From NCBI RefSeq assembly GCF_030698125.1, contig NZ_JAUYNV010000004.1, positions 124,001-188,000 of the forward strand: a stretch of 64,000 nt of DNA, written 5' to 3'. Position numbers and translations under genes: made by a program. Below are positions 9,960-19,063 of this stretch, piece by piece. The DNA comes from Methyloversatilis sp. (lineage in GTDB: Bacteria; Pseudomonadota; Gammaproteobacteria; Burkholderiales; Rhodocyclaceae). The notes below the pieces were generated by a model that worked only from the letters and a program-made list of their open reading frames with translations, did no database searches and had not been told where the DNA came from. How positions within the stretch are numbered: position 1 is the stretch's first letter; every line of letters starts with the position of its first letter.

Positions 9960-12914
9960 ATGAAACCGACGCGCTCCACTTCAAGTCTGCCTGGCCTGCG
10001 CACGCTATCGGCGGCGCTCGCGCCCTCTTTCTGCACCCTGGCGGGCATGGCGAGCCTGCCGCTGCTGATGTCGCCGGCGGCGTGGGCGCAGGCGATCCAG
10101 GCCGATGGCCGGACGCTGACGACGGTGAGCACGGCCGGTGCGGTGACGGACATCCGGACCGGCACGATTGCGGGCAACTCCGGTTTCAACTCGTTCAACA
10201 CCTTCAGCGTCAATTCGGGGCACACGGCGAACCTGCACATGCCGAGCGGTGCGGTGAATCTGGTGAACATCGTGCGCGACGCGCGCACCGATATCCACGG
10301 CACGCTGAACGCGATCCGCGACGGTCGGATCGGCGGCAATGTGTTCTTTGCCAATCCGCACGGATTTGTCGTCGGCGCGGGTGGCGTGGTGAATGTGGGT
10401 TCGCTGTCGGTGAGCACGCCGACGCAGGGCTTCGCGGACCGCTTCTTCGTCAATGGTCAGCCGGACGCAGGCGCGGTGGGTCAGTTGCTCAACGGGACGG
10501 CACCGCTGTCGAGTGCGGCGATCCGCATCGACGGGCGGATCAATGCGGTCGACGGCGTGACGCTGGCGGCCGGCACGGTGAGCGTGGCCGGCGCGGTGCT
10601 GACGGGGGCGCGCTTCGAGGGGCGTGCGCCGGACTTCACCGACATCGTCAATACGCAGGGAGTGAGCACGGGCAGCCGGCTGGTCGAGCGTGCGGGGCGT
10701 ATCTACATTGCGGCGGACGAGGACATCGAAATCGCCGGCACGCTGGATGCGCGCGGCGGCGGCGGCACCGACGGGGGCGAAATCAAACTTGAGGCCGGGC
10801 GCGACATCCTGGTCGACATCGACGCGATGGTGACGGCGGCGGGTGACGGCGCGGATTCGGACGGCGGGCGCATCGACTCGATGGCGCAGCGCAACGCGAC
10901 GCTGCGCAGCGGCGCGGTGATGGACGCGAGTGCCGGGGCGAGCGGCGATGGCGGCTTTGTCGAGTTCTCGGCGAAGGACACGGTGGAACTCGCCGGTGGC
11001 CAGTTCCTCGCTGACGGCAGGGCGGGCGGTGCAGCGGGCCTGGTGCTGATCGATCCGCTGAACATCGTGCTCAGCGCAAACCTGCTGCGCGGTGCCGGCG
11101 GCTACACCGGCATTCCGGCCGGGCCGGACAATGGCGTCAGCGTCACCGGTGCCAACCTGGTGCTGCAGGCGGACAACAGGATCACGGTGAACGAAAACGT
11201 GACGGTATCCAGCCGCCGTGTCGCCGGAACCGACGCGGCGAGTCACGCGACCGGCGCTTCGGTCGGGCCGTCCGGCGACATCACCTTCGAAGCGAAGCAC
11301 ATCGACCTGAAGTCCGGCAGCAAGGTGCTGGCGCACGCCGACGGCGATTTCGCCCCTTTCGGAGGCGACATCCAGTTGCTGGCCACGGACAACCAATCGA
11401 CGCCAGTGCTGGGCTCGGTCGAGGATTCCATCGCGTCCATCACCGTCAACAACGCCACCATCACGGGGCGCGATGTCACGCTGAAGGCCGACGCGAACGA
11501 CAAATGGGTGTGGACGGGCGAGGAGTACACCGACGCGCTGCTCGGCTTTCTCGACGATCTGGCGCTGGTGGTCGATGCCACCGTGTCGGTTGCCCACGCC
11601 ACGATAGATGTCGATGGCGGCGCGCGCATCGAAGCGAGTGGTGATCTGAAGATCGAATCGGTGGCGGTGACCGATGCGTCGATGCGGGTGGTCGGCTCCG
11701 TGCTCGGCATCGGCTACGGCGAAACCGACGCGCTGGCCACGGTCGACATCAAGCGCGCCACATTGTCGTCCGGCGGCGCGATGACGCTGCGCTCGCAGGC
11801 CGACAGCACGCTGCTGGTGAAGGTCGACACGATCAACTCCGGTCACTACAACAACATGCTGTCGACGGCCAGCGAGTACGCCAACTTCGCCTTCGCCGTC
11901 GGCATCGCGAATCAGCGCGCCGAAACGACGGTGGGCAGTGCGGCGGTGATCGCGAAGGCGGCATCGCTCGATGTCGAAGCGACCGGTGCCAAGTCGATCG
12001 AGGTGTCGGCCACCGGCAGTTCCTTCAAGGACGGCATGGCCTCGTCCGGCATCGCGGTGCTGGTGAACACCACCACGATGACCGCTTCGCTGGGTGGCAC
12101 CGTGACCGATGCCGGCCGCGTGAGCGTGACGGCCTCGCTGTCCGACGACGCGCAGACCGAGGTGGGCGCATCGGCGGGCACCGCGGGCGACCCCAACCCC
12201 GAAGAAGGTTTCAGCAACGCCCGCCCGATCGATGTGGCGCTGTTCGAAAAGCTGACAGCCTTCGTCGCCGGCGTGCCGAACAAGGACGCGCGCGCCGGAT
12301 CGAGCGGCAACTTCGGCCTGTCGGCGTCCTTCGCATGGGTCGACAACAGCAACGCGGTGAAGGCAGAGATCGCCACCGGCGCGGGGGTGACCTCGCGCGG
12401 GCGTGTCGACGTGTTCGCGAACGCCGAGGAGTCGCTGTCCTTCGAAACGTCTGCGGCGGTCGACGAGCGCTCGCTGGAGGCGCCGGATCCCGACCACCCG
12501 CTGCCGCCCGACGAACAGAAGGCGAAGACGGAAGAAAAGAAGAAGATCGCGATTTCCGGTTCGATCGCGGTGATCGACGTGGCGCATCGCACCGATGCGC
12601 TGATCGGCGATGGCGCGACGGTGAATGCCGCCGGTGCCATCACGGTCGCAGCCGACACGAAGCTGACGCCGTTCTGGACGCAGTGGGTCGATGCCTACGA
12701 CACGCTGGACACGATGGACTGGGCCGACCCCGACGCGTGGACGAATCTGGGCAGCAATCTGTTCGACCTGATCGGCCAGCCGATCAACGCGACGTCTTGG
12801 GTGCAGAGTGGCGTCGAAAGCGAAAGGCTGTCCTTCGCCGGCTGTGGGGAGGTGATCGTTTTGGCACAGCCGGAGATCCTGGCGAGCGACGATGAAACCC
12901 GCGCCAGACCGTGA
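9960..12914 (+). pseudogene. Second giant filamentous adhesin (TpsA), 5' fragment cut by the prophage
   Basis: The ORF has an extended Sec signal peptide (about 43 residues, ending SPAAWAQ). A TPS secretion domain of the haemagglutination-activity type follows (about residues 44-250; typical segments GNSGFNSFNTFSVNSGHTANL and GGNVFFANPHGFVVGAGGV), then beta-helix repeats. Host coding ends at 12842, after codon 961 (...SFAG). The last 23 codons and the TGA at 12914 are phage left-end DNA. Joining 12842 to 53658 restores one frame (SFAG-AVDYFTL), so the gene was intact before insertion. A truncated product of about 984 residues could still be made and secreted, because signal and TPS domain are complete. 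Good Shine-Dalgarno AAAGGA. Confidence 0.92.
12838..12842. repeat. Target-site duplication, left copy (CCGGC)
   Basis: CCGGC directly precedes the phage terminal TGT and is repeated directly after the phage terminal ACA at 53653-53657. A 5-bp duplication is what Mu-type transposition leaves. Deleting the phage and one copy restores the adhesin reading frame. Confidence 0.93.
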
Positions 12915-12994
12915 TCTGAGCCAAATGAGGCGCGGGTGAGGCTTTCGCGCAATCCGTGATCAAACCGCGCAGATTTGCGCGGGTTTTGGCACTG
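12843..12994. other. Prophage left end with transposase-binding repeats
   Basis: Three copies of a 13-bp element lie here: CGTTTTGGCACAG (12857-12869), an inverted copy CTGAGCCAAATGA (12916-12928), and GGTTTTGGCACTG (12982-12994). They match the reverse complement of the right-end repeat CAGTGCCAAATCG. The outermost copy starts 14 bp from the terminus, exactly mirroring the right end. This is the arrangement expected of Mu attL sites L1-L3 bound by the N-terminal domain of transposase A. The region carries no host gene; it supplies the 3' tail of the truncated adhesin ORF. Confidence 0.75.
12962..12987. terminator. Probable bidirectional terminator after the repressor gene
   Basis: CCGCGCA-GATT-TGCGCGG (12965-12982) forms a 7-bp GC stem with a 4-nt loop. 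It is followed by GTTTT on the plus strand and by TTTG on the minus strand. It lies 25 bp beyond the repressor stop and so would end the minus-strand repressor message. It could also stop host adhesin transcription from entering the phage. Confidence 0.6.
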
Positions 12995-13007
12995 CAGCGG
13001 TCGTGGA

Positions 13008-13805
13008 TCAGACCTTCTTGAACATGGGGCTACCGAGCACTCGGCCGTGCAGTTTGAAGTGCGGCTGATCGCGCAGCGTGCTCACCTCAATCGGCGGGTA
13101 ATCGGCGTTCGAGCTTTCGATCACCAGGCGATCGCCGCGCAGGGATAGGCGCTTCACAAACAGGCCGTCGTCGAGCTCGAATACGTACGCGCCTTCACTC
13201 AGGCGCTCGATATCGCCACGGTCGATCATCACGATCTCACCGTCGTGGATGTCTGGCTCCATCGAACGACCGACTACCGGTATCAGTGCGAGGCGGTGCC
13301 ACGAGACGCCGACCTGCGCTGCGAGCCATTTCCGGTCGAATGCGAGGCTCCGGGTTGCCTCGCCACCCTGCACGAACGCGCCAAACCCAGCACTGGCGCG
13401 GACATCGTAGTACGGGATGAATGCGTACTCGGCGATATCGATGTCGTGTTCGACCCGGTGTTGGGCAGGACTTCCGTCACCGGTCGTTAACTCGGTTGAT
13501 CCAACAGGTCGCGAGTAACCGCCATCGTTGCTCAGCGATGAGTTACTCAAGCTGGTGCGCTCGGACGTCAGCATCACGCCCTCTCCATCCAACAGCCAGC
13601 CCAGATTCAACCCCTGCCGGTGCAAAGCACGGAGAAGTTCGCCGCTCGGCATGTTGCTCCCGCTTTCGTTGTCCTGGATGCCGCGTTTCGACACATCGAG
13701 CGTCGCCGCGAACGCATCCTGCGACAGCTTCAAGTGTTTGCGAAATTCGCGCAGACGGCGCCCCACCGCCTCCTTGTCACTTTCGGGACTCAAAGCGTCA
13801 ACCAT
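13008..13805 (-). CDS. Phage repressor, XRE helix-turn-helix plus S24 peptidase (CI/LexA-like)
   Basis: 265 residues from the ATG at 13805. The N-terminal part (about residues 14-70; LREFRKHLKLSQDAFAATL, then NMPSGELLRAL) is an XRE-type DNA-binding domain. The C-terminal part is an S24 self-cleaving domain with catalytic Ser181 in GRSMEPD and Lys218 in LFVKRL. RASAGFG near residue 137 is a plausible Ala-Gly cleavage site. A longer GTG start at 13832 is possible, but it lies upstream of the predicted transcription start, whereas ATG 13805 has GGAGGG eight bases before it. It should maintain lysogeny by repressing the early promoter and be inactivated by RecA-stimulated self-cleavage. Unlike Mu c, this implies SOS inducibility (inference from family). 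Confidence 0.9.
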   Translation of the reverse strand: MVDALSPESDKEAVGRRLREFRKHLKLSQDAFAATLDVSKRGIQDNESGSNMPSGELLRALHRQGLNLGWLLDGEGVMLTSERTSLSNSSLSNDGGYSRPVGSTELTTGDGSPAQHRVEHDIDIAEYAFIPYYDVRASAGFGAFVQGGEATRSLAFDRKWLAAQVGVSWHRLALIPVVGRSMEPDIHDGEIVMIDRGDIERLSEGAYVFELDDGLFVKRLSLRGDRLVIESSNADYPPIEVSTLRDQPHFKLHGRVLGSPMFKKV

Positions 13806-13945
13806 GGCGGCGACCCTCCGCGACGTTGACACTTTTATATGTGCCTGATTTGACGAGTAAAACCATTTTCATGCGAAGAAAGGCGAAAAGTTAAGCGTCA
13901 ACTTCCATTCGTCGCGTTGACATGGCACGTAACAACGTGCTTAAT
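13797..13945. promoter_or_regulatory. Divergent lysis-lysogeny switch: repressor and early promoters with shared operators
   Basis: The early promoter (plus strand) is TTGACA (13917-13922), 17 bp, CTTAAT (13940-13945), start near 13952. The repressor promoter (minus strand) is TTTACT (13856-13861), 16 bp, TATAAA (13834-13839), start near 13827. The half-site GTCAAC/GTTGAC occurs four times: 13797-13802, 13825-13830, 13897-13902 and 13916-13921. The last two form an inverted pair around the early -35. A second perfect inverted repeat, CACGT-AACA-ACGTG (13926-13939), fills the early promoter spacer and could be the Ner or repressor operator. Promoters and operators are inferred by eye. Confidence 0.6.
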
Positions 13946-13975
13946 GCACATATCAACGGCACACGAATACGTGAC

Positions 13976-14305
13976 ATGGAACGTACCTCGGCACCAAAAA
14001 AAGCCAGTCAGGCAAACGACTGGCACCCGGCAGATATCGTCGCGGCTCTTCGCAAGGCGGGCTGGTCAGTACGCGGACTCGCCCATCGTCACTCGGTTAC
14101 TCCAACAACGATTTCCCGTGCGATGCGGCAGAGCTCCGCCGCCAACGAGAAGCGCATTGCCGAGGCACTGAAGCTTGATCCGAAACTGATCTGGCCGTCT
14201 CGCTACAACGCTGACGGAAGCCGCAAGTTGCAAGGCTTCCAAGCCATTCGACAGTGTACTCGCGAGACTGTCGCGCGCAATGGCAAGGATAGGGCGGCTG
14301 CCTAG
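13976..14305 (+). CDS. ner: Ner-like DNA-binding regulator
   Basis: The core (DWHPADIVAALRKAGWSVRGL ... TTISRAMRQ ... ALKLDPKLIWPSRY) matches the Ner/Nlp family. These are small helix-turn-helix proteins that, in Mu, turn down both early and repressor transcription during lytic growth. I chose ATG 13976 (109 residues) because the upstream in-frame ATG at 13922 overlaps the -35 box of the predicted early promoter and precedes its start site. No strong Shine-Dalgarno is visible for either. It carries a basic C-terminal tail of about 30 residues beyond the usual family end. First gene of the early operon. Confidence 0.85.
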   Translation: MERTSAPKKASQANDWHPADIVAALRKAGWSVRGLAHRHSVTPTTISRAMRQSSAANEKRIAEALKLDPKLIWPSRYNADGSRKLQGFQAIRQCTRETVARNGKDRAAA

Positions 14306-14307
14306 AC

Positions 14308-14745
14308 ATGAGTCGCGACTCGCTCACCGTCGACATGTTCACGCCTTACGCGGTGCCGACGCCTCATGCGCCGCTGCCTGGCGCACTGGCGTTCAGCGCG
14401 GTACTGCGCGGGCTGCTTTCCGAGGCGATCAAGGCGTCGCCGCTGTCTCGGGAAGAGATCGCAGCGCGCATGTCAGTGCTCACCGGGCAAGAGATCACGC
14501 TGCACATGATCAACGCCTGGACGGCGGAAAGCCGCGAAGGATGGCGCTTTCCGCTTGAGTTCGCGCCGGCGTTCGAGGTGGCGACCGAGACGCACTCCAT
14601 CACCGCCTGGCTGGCCGACGTGAGGGGCGGCAAATTACTGGTTGGCCGTGACGCGATCAACGCCGAGCTCGGACGCCTGGAGCGGATGCGCGACGAAGCC
14701 GCGCGACGCATCAAGCAGCTCAAACGCACGGTGGGCGACGAATGA
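14308..14745 (+). CDS. Small phage protein upstream of the transposase, unknown function
   Basis: 145 residues between ner and transposase A; its stop overlaps the transposase start (ATGA). Proteins of this sort sit at this position in several Mu-like phages. The N-terminal part is Pro-rich. The middle (SPLSREEIAARMSVLTGQEIT, then MINAWTAE) resembles a degenerate helix-turn-helix. The C-terminus (LGRLERMRDEAARRIKQLKR) is a basic amphipathic helix, probably a coiled coil. A DNA-binding or regulatory role is possible, but no catalytic motif is seen. Confidence 0.65.
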   Translation: MSRDSLTVDMFTPYAVPTPHAPLPGALAFSAVLRGLLSEAIKASPLSREEIAARMSVLTGQEITLHMINAWTAESREGWRFPLEFAPAFEVATETHSITAWLADVRGGKLLVGRDAINAELGRLERMRDEAARRIKQLKRTVGDE

Positions 14746-16997
14746 TCCCGGCGACCGTGAAAGAGCTCGCGGACGTGCTCGCCGTCTCGAAACAGGCCGT
14801 ACTGCAGCGTGCCGCACGCGAGGCATGGCGCTTCGTCGAGCAAACCGTACGCGGCGGACAGCAGAAGGCATACCTGGTCGAGGCGCTGCCTGAATCACTT
14901 CGCATCGCGCTCATCACCGCCCGCATGCAGGTACCCAGCAACCCCGCCGCCGCGACGCCATCCGCTGCGAACGGTTCGGCCGGCACTTCGGTACCGGCCG
15001 CTTTTTCTTCCCGGTCGTGCGCCATTGCGGCGACTGATCTCACCGACACCCAGCGAGCCGCGCGCGACGCCCGTGCAGCAGTACTTGCCGCCGTGCGTCG
15101 CCTGCAAGCCGACGCCGGCTGCGCCCAGGAGGCCGCCATGGTGACGCTGCTCACCCATGCGCGCGCCGGCCGGCTCGAAGGGCCGCTCGACAGCCTGCTG
15201 CGCGCCGCAAGAGACAACCGTGGTCGCAAGGTCGATGAATACCCCTCCGTTCGCACCCTGAAGCGCTGGCTCTCGGCCCCCGATCTCGCGCCGAGGCGGC
15301 CTGTGGCAGACATGCGTGTGCCGGCTTGGGCGGCCGACTTCCTGCGCGAGTACCGCAAGCCCCAGAAGCCAGGCGTCACCGAGGCCTACGAGGCGTTCGC
15401 CATGCAGTGGCCCGGTGTATCGATCCACCAGGTGCGCCGATTCCTCGACAAGCTGGGCGAAGTCGAGCGCAACCGCGGCCGCATGCTGCCGCGAGAACTG
15501 AAGGCCCTGAAGCCCTTTGTCCGCCGCGGCACCGATGGCCTGCTGCCGGGCGACATCTACACCGCCGACGGCCACACCTTCGACGCCGAGATCGAGCACC
15601 CCGACCACGGCCGGCCGTTTCGCCCGGAGATCACGGGCGTGGTCGATATCGCCACGCGTCGCCTGGTCGGCTGGTCGGCGGGCCTCGCTGAAAGCACATG
15701 GACCGTGCTCGATGCACAGCGCCACGCCTTCACCCGCAACGGCCTGTGCGCGATCTGGTACGTCGACCGCGGCGCCGGCTTCGCCAACGCCCTGCAGGCG
15801 GACGAAGTACTCGGCGTCATCGAGCGCATGGGCATCCGCATCGAGCACTCGCTGCCCTACAACTCGCAGGCCCGCGGCGCCATGGAGCGAAACCATCCGT
15901 CAGTCTGGATCCGCGCAGCAAAGAAGCTGCCCACCTACATGGGCCGCGACATGGACCGCGAAGCGCGGCAGAAGGTGTTCAAGATCACCCGTGCCGCACT
16001 CAAGGATGGCCGCCGCAGCGAGTTGCTCATGGCCTGGCGTGACTTTCTCGCCTTCATCGAAGCGGAAGCCGAGGCTTACAACGCCCGCCCGCACAGCAGC
16101 TTGCCGCGCATCGTCGATTCGGAAACCGGCCGCCGCCGTCACCAGTCGCCGAACGAAGCCTGGCAGGCCGCCGTTGCGCAGGGCTGGCAGCCTGAGCTGC
16201 CGCGGCCGCAGGACGTGCAGGAAATGTTCCGCCCGTACAAGCTCGCCATCGTGCGCCGCGGCGAAGTGGTGCTGCACACCAACATCTACTTCGCCCAGGC
16301 CCTGGCCGACCTCGACCTGCACGGCGAGAAAGTGCGCGTCGGCTACGACATCCACGACCCGTCGTCCGTGGTCATCCGCGATCTGGACGGCCGTTACATC
16401 TGCACCGCCGAACTTGACGGTAACAAGCGCGGGTACTTCCCGCAGTCCGTCATCGAGCAGGCACGCGACAAGCGCGCCGCGGGCCGCGAGCGGCGCCTGC
16501 AGGACAAGCTCGAAGAAGTGCGCGCCGAGCGCGATGCCGGGCGCGTGCTTGAGCACAGCGCCGGCCCCGGCCTGTACGACCCGCTGCTCGACATCCCCGC
16601 CGTGGTCATGCCTGAAGCGCTTCAGCCGGCGCTGTCGTCCAGCGAGAAGCGCGACGAAACAGTCGTCACACAACGCGTTGCGGCAGGTGCGGACGAGTCG
16701 CGCCCTGCCGTCCCTGAAGTCGTCCAGTTACCCGGCACCCAGCCGCGCCCGCGCTTCGGCCCGGACGATGACCCCGACCAGTACCGCTGGCTGGTTCGCA
16801 ATCCGCATGCCTGGGACGCGCTTGACGCCGAGTGGCTGCTCGAATTCGTGAGTGGTGGCCTGTACGAAAACCTGCTGGCGCGCCTCGCCTACCAGGGCGT
16901 CGCCTGGACAGCGGATCTGGAAGCACGGGCAAGGGAAGTGATGCGTGGCGCGCGAGACAAGCCGATTGACGAGAGTTTTGAGGTGGCCGCCGGTTGA
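14742..16997 (+). CDS. Transposase A (MuA-type DDE recombinase)
   Basis: 751 residues. The N-terminus (TVKELADVLAVSKQAVLQRAAREAWRF) is the Mu-type winged helix that binds end or enhancer sites. The central rve-type core holds the acidic triad: Asp276 (YTADGHTF), Asp342 (WYVDRGAGF) and Glu382 (GAMERNH). A Mu-type C-terminal beta-barrel follows (about 500-570), then a long Arg/Glu-rich tail that in MuA contacts the B ATPase. It cuts and joins phage ends for integration and replicative transposition, acting on the repeats at 12857-12994 and 53604-53638. It overlaps the preceding gene by four bases and is followed directly by the B gene. Confidence 0.96.
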   Translation: MIPATVKELADVLAVSKQAVLQRAAREAWRFVEQTVRGGQQKAYLVEALPESLRIALITARMQVPSNPAAATPSAANGSAGTSVPAAFSSRSCAIAATDLTDTQRAARDARAAVLAAVRRLQADAGCAQEAAMVTLLTHARAGRLEGPLDSLLRAARDNRGRKVDEYPSVRTLKRWLSAPDLAPRRPVADMRVPAWAADFLREYRKPQKPGVTEAYEAFAMQWPGVSIHQVRRFLDKLGEVERNRGRMLPRELKALKPFVRRGTDGLLPGDIYTADGHTFDAEIEHPDHGRPFRPEITGVVDIATRRLVGWSAGLAESTWTVLDAQRHAFTRNGLCAIWYVDRGAGFANALQADEVLGVIERMGIRIEHSLPYNSQARGAMERNHPSVWIRAAKKLPTYMGRDMDREARQKVFKITRAALKDGRRSELLMAWRDFLAFIEAEAEAYNARPHSSLPRIVDSETGRRRHQSPNEAWQAAVAQGWQPELPRPQDVQEMFRPYKLAIVRRGEVVLHTNIYFAQALADLDLHGEKVRVGYDIHDPSSVVIRDLDGRYICTAELDGNKRGYFPQSVIEQARDKRAAGRERRLQDKLEEVRAERDAGRVLEHSAGPGLYDPLLDIPAVVMPEALQPALSSSEKRDETVVTQRVAAGADESRPAVPEVVQLPGTQPRPRFGPDDDPDQYRWLVRNPHAWDALDAEWLLEFVSGGLYENLLARLAYQGVAWTADLEARAREVMRGARDKPIDESFEVAAG

Positions 16998-17055
16998 GCT
17001 GTCACTCAACCGACGTCCGGAGCAACACAACGTTTGCAGTCAGGAGGGTAGCACT

Positions 17056-17793
17056 TTGAAAAAAGCCTTTGTCGAAACCACCAACGTCGAGCGCTTCCGC
17101 TCGGCGCTCGCCGCGGTCGAGCAACGCGGCGCACCGGAGGCGAGCTGGCTGCTCGTGTCCGGTGACCCAGCACTTGGCAAGAGCACCACAGTCAAGCAAT
17201 GGGCCACGCGCAACCGTGCCGTGTATCTGCGCGCCAAAGAGTTGTGGACGCCCGGCTTCTTCATCCGCGATCTCGCGGCGGAGCTAGGCGAAGACGACGA
17301 AGGCTCGCTCAAGAGCGTGTTCGGCCGCGTCATCGCACGCATAGGCCACACACAGGCCACGATCGTCATCGACGAAGTGCAGCACTGCCTGCGCAACTGC
17401 GCCGCGGTGCTCGAAGAGCTGCGCGACATCACCGACACCACGGAAACCATGGCGGTGCTGGTAACCGGCGTCGAGCAGGTGCAAAGCCGCATCGGCAAGC
17501 ACGCGCAGATCTCGTCGCGCATCGCCCGCGTGGTCGACTTCCGCCCCGCCTCGGTCGAAGACATCGGCCTCATGTGCGCCCAGCTGTGCGACGTCACAGT
17601 CGGCGCTGACGCTGTCGCGCTGATCCATCAAGAAGCGCAGGGCCGCATGCGCCAAACCATGAACGCACTGGTAGCGATAGAGGCCATCGCCCGTCGCAAC
17701 AAGCTCTCGGCCGTCACCGCCGCCGACCTGAAGGGCGTGGCGCTGGTGCAGGACTGGCGCGTCAAGCGTCCCGCCTCGAAGGAGGCTGCGTAA
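17056..17793 (+). CDS. Transposition target-capture ATPase B (MuB-type AAA+)
   Basis: 245 residues from a TTG start at 17056. TTG is chosen because a strong AGGAGG (17042-17047) lies eight bases upstream; the longer in-frame start at 16945 lies inside the transposase gene. Walker A is GDPALGKST (residues 36-44) and Walker B is TIVIDEVQH (near residue 105). The C-terminal part carries a sensor-like helical segment. In Mu, B polymerises on target DNA, delivers targets to A and gives immunity to self-insertion. The N-terminal helix-turn-helix of Mu B is missing, as in BcepMu-type B proteins. Confidence 0.93.
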   Translation: MKKAFVETTNVERFRSALAAVEQRGAPEASWLLVSGDPALGKSTTVKQWATRNRAVYLRAKELWTPGFFIRDLAAELGEDDEGSLKSVFGRVIARIGHTQATIVIDEVQHCLRNCAAVLEELRDITDTTETMAVLVTGVEQVQSRIGKHAQISSRIARVVDFRPASVEDIGLMCAQLCDVTVGADAVALIHQEAQGRMRQTMNALVAIEAIARRNKLSAVTAADLKGVALVQDWRVKRPASKEAA

Positions 17794-18149
17794 TGGATGA
17801 GATCAAGACATACACGCACGCGGAATGGCTGGCGGAAGCAGAGCGCCGGTTTGGCGCCGACCGTATGAAATGGCGATTCGTTTGTCCCTCCTGCAGCCAC
17901 GTCGCATGCGTGCAGGACTGGAAAGACGCGGGTGCCAGAACAGGTGAAGTGGCTTTTTCTTGCGTTGGTCGTGCCCTGGGTACGCCTGAGGGCGACGCGC
18001 ACGCCTTCCGCTACGCCGGTGGCCCCTGCAACTACACCTCCGGTGGCCTCTTCTGCATCAACGGGGTCCAGGTGATCACCGACGACGGAAAAACGATCCC
18101 GGTCTTTGATTTCGACGGCGCGGCGGAGGTGAGCGATGCCGCGCACTGA
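17793..18149 (+). CDS. Small Cys-containing early phage protein, probably VVA0879-like
   Basis: 118 residues, overlapping the B stop by one base, with AAGGAGG upstream. HAEWLAEAERRFGADRMKWRF followed by CPSCSH and further cysteines (CVQDW, SCVGRA, GGPCNYT, LFCING) matches my memory of the VVA0879 family of phage proteins. The CxxC and later cysteines could bind zinc. Its function is unknown; the position suggests an early, non-essential role. Confidence 0.7.
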   Translation: MDEIKTYTHAEWLAEAERRFGADRMKWRFVCPSCSHVACVQDWKDAGARTGEVAFSCVGRALGTPEGDAHAFRYAGGPCNYTSGGLFCINGVQVITDDGKTIPVFDFDGAAEVSDAAH

Positions 18150-18333
18150 AACCATCCAGTGGATTGATGACGGCAGTCGTCCAGATGCCGACGAGATCGT
18201 ACTGATCACCCTCGACGACGGCGAAGTGGTTGAAGGCTGGTTTGACGGCGAAGTCTTCCGCAACAGCCTGATCGACAACTTCGATGACGAAGTGATCGCC
18301 TGGGCGAACTGGCCGCAAGGGGCACGCGCATGA
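18136..18333 (+). CDS. Small acidic early phage protein, unknown
   Basis: 65 residues with a strong Shine-Dalgarno (GGAGGT, 18125-18130), overlapping both neighbours. The pattern of alternating Asp/Val/Glu strands (EIVLITLDDGEVVEGWFDGEVF) and the ending DEVIAWANWP resemble DUF551-type proteins, whose function is unknown. No motif seen. Confidence 0.6.
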   Translation: MPRTETIQWIDDGSRPDADEIVLITLDDGEVVEGWFDGEVFRNSLIDNFDDEVIAWANWPQGARA

Positions 18334-18794
18334 TCGAGATTCACGCCCGCGTCCGCTACAAAACCGGCACCTACATCGCCTCCGGCGGTGGCCTGCGCGC
18401 GAGCTGCAGCGCCGGCCCGCGCATGGCCATCGAGCGATTGGCCGAAAAGCTCGCCGCCCGCTTCGACGTGCCGATTTACGCCGATATCGACTGGATCACT
18501 GGCTGCGAATGGCAGGTGCTGCTCGATGACCGTGAGCACCTCTTTGCCTGGTGCTGGCAAAACGGCGTGATCGAGTTTGGCGAAGCCGTGCCCGATGGCG
18601 CGCTGCACGTGCTCGACGGCACCCCCTTCGACGTGCGCGACACCATCGAAGCCACCGCGCGGCTGGCGCACGACGGTACGACATGGCTGGTGCCCGGCGT
18701 GCCTGAGGCCAGCGATGGCAAGGCGCGCGTGAAGGCGCTGATGGACTATCGCCGCTGGTTGATCGAGCGGCTGAGCGTGGAAGGAGCCGCGTGA
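18330..18794 (+). CDS. Early phage protein, unknown function
   Basis: 154 residues, in a four-base overlap (ATGA) with the previous gene. Mixed alpha/beta composition, no transmembrane segment, no signal peptide. WITGCEWQVLLDDREHLFAW and a C-terminal helix rich in Lys/Arg are the only distinct parts. I do not recognise the family. Tight coupling with neighbours supports expression. Confidence 0.6.
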   Translation: MIEIHARVRYKTGTYIASGGGLRASCSAGPRMAIERLAEKLAARFDVPIYADIDWITGCEWQVLLDDREHLFAWCWQNGVIEFGEAVPDGALHVLDGTPFDVRDTIEATARLAHDGTTWLVPGVPEASDGKARVKALMDYRRWLIERLSVEGAA

Positions 18795-19063
18795 TGGCCG
18801 GCCGAATCCTCCCCCTCGGCGAAATGCCGCTGAACTGTGTCTCGGTCGGCTTGGCTACCCTGCAGCAGGGCCGATACGGGCTGCTTCGCTTGTCGCTGAG
18901 CGAGCCCGTAATTCACAACCAGCAGACCGGCCGCATCTGGACCATCACCTGGCCACAGCTTGTCGAACTCGCCCGCGCCGCCGGCATCGACGAACACGAT
19001 CCGGCTGTCGCCGCCGAAGCGGCCAGCGCCATCGCTCGCGCGATGGGAAAGGCGGCGCCATGA
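18794..19063 (+). CDS. Small early phage protein, unknown
   Basis: 89 residues from ATG 18794, preferred over the adjoining GTG at 18791 because AAGGAG (18781-18786) is then correctly spaced. The C-terminal half (ITWPQLVELARAAGIDEHDPAVAAEA) is helical and resembles the end of a small DNA- or protein-binding domain. Family not recognised. Confidence 0.55.
   Translation: MAGRILPLGEMPLNCVSVGLATLQQGRYGLLRLSLSEPVIHNQQTGRIWTITWPQLVELARAAGIDEHDPAVAAEAASAIARAMGKAAP

Noticed and set aside
10005-12587. 860-codon minus-strand frame
   Set aside because: Shadow of the second adhesin; Arg/His-rich, no ribosome-binding site, no domain.
13806-13832. Longer GTG start for the repressor
   Set aside because: It lies upstream of the predicted repressor transcription start; ATG 13805 has GGAGGG at proper spacing.
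13922-13975. Earlier ATG for Ner
   Set aside because: It overlaps the early -35 box and precedes the predicted start, so it would not be in the message.
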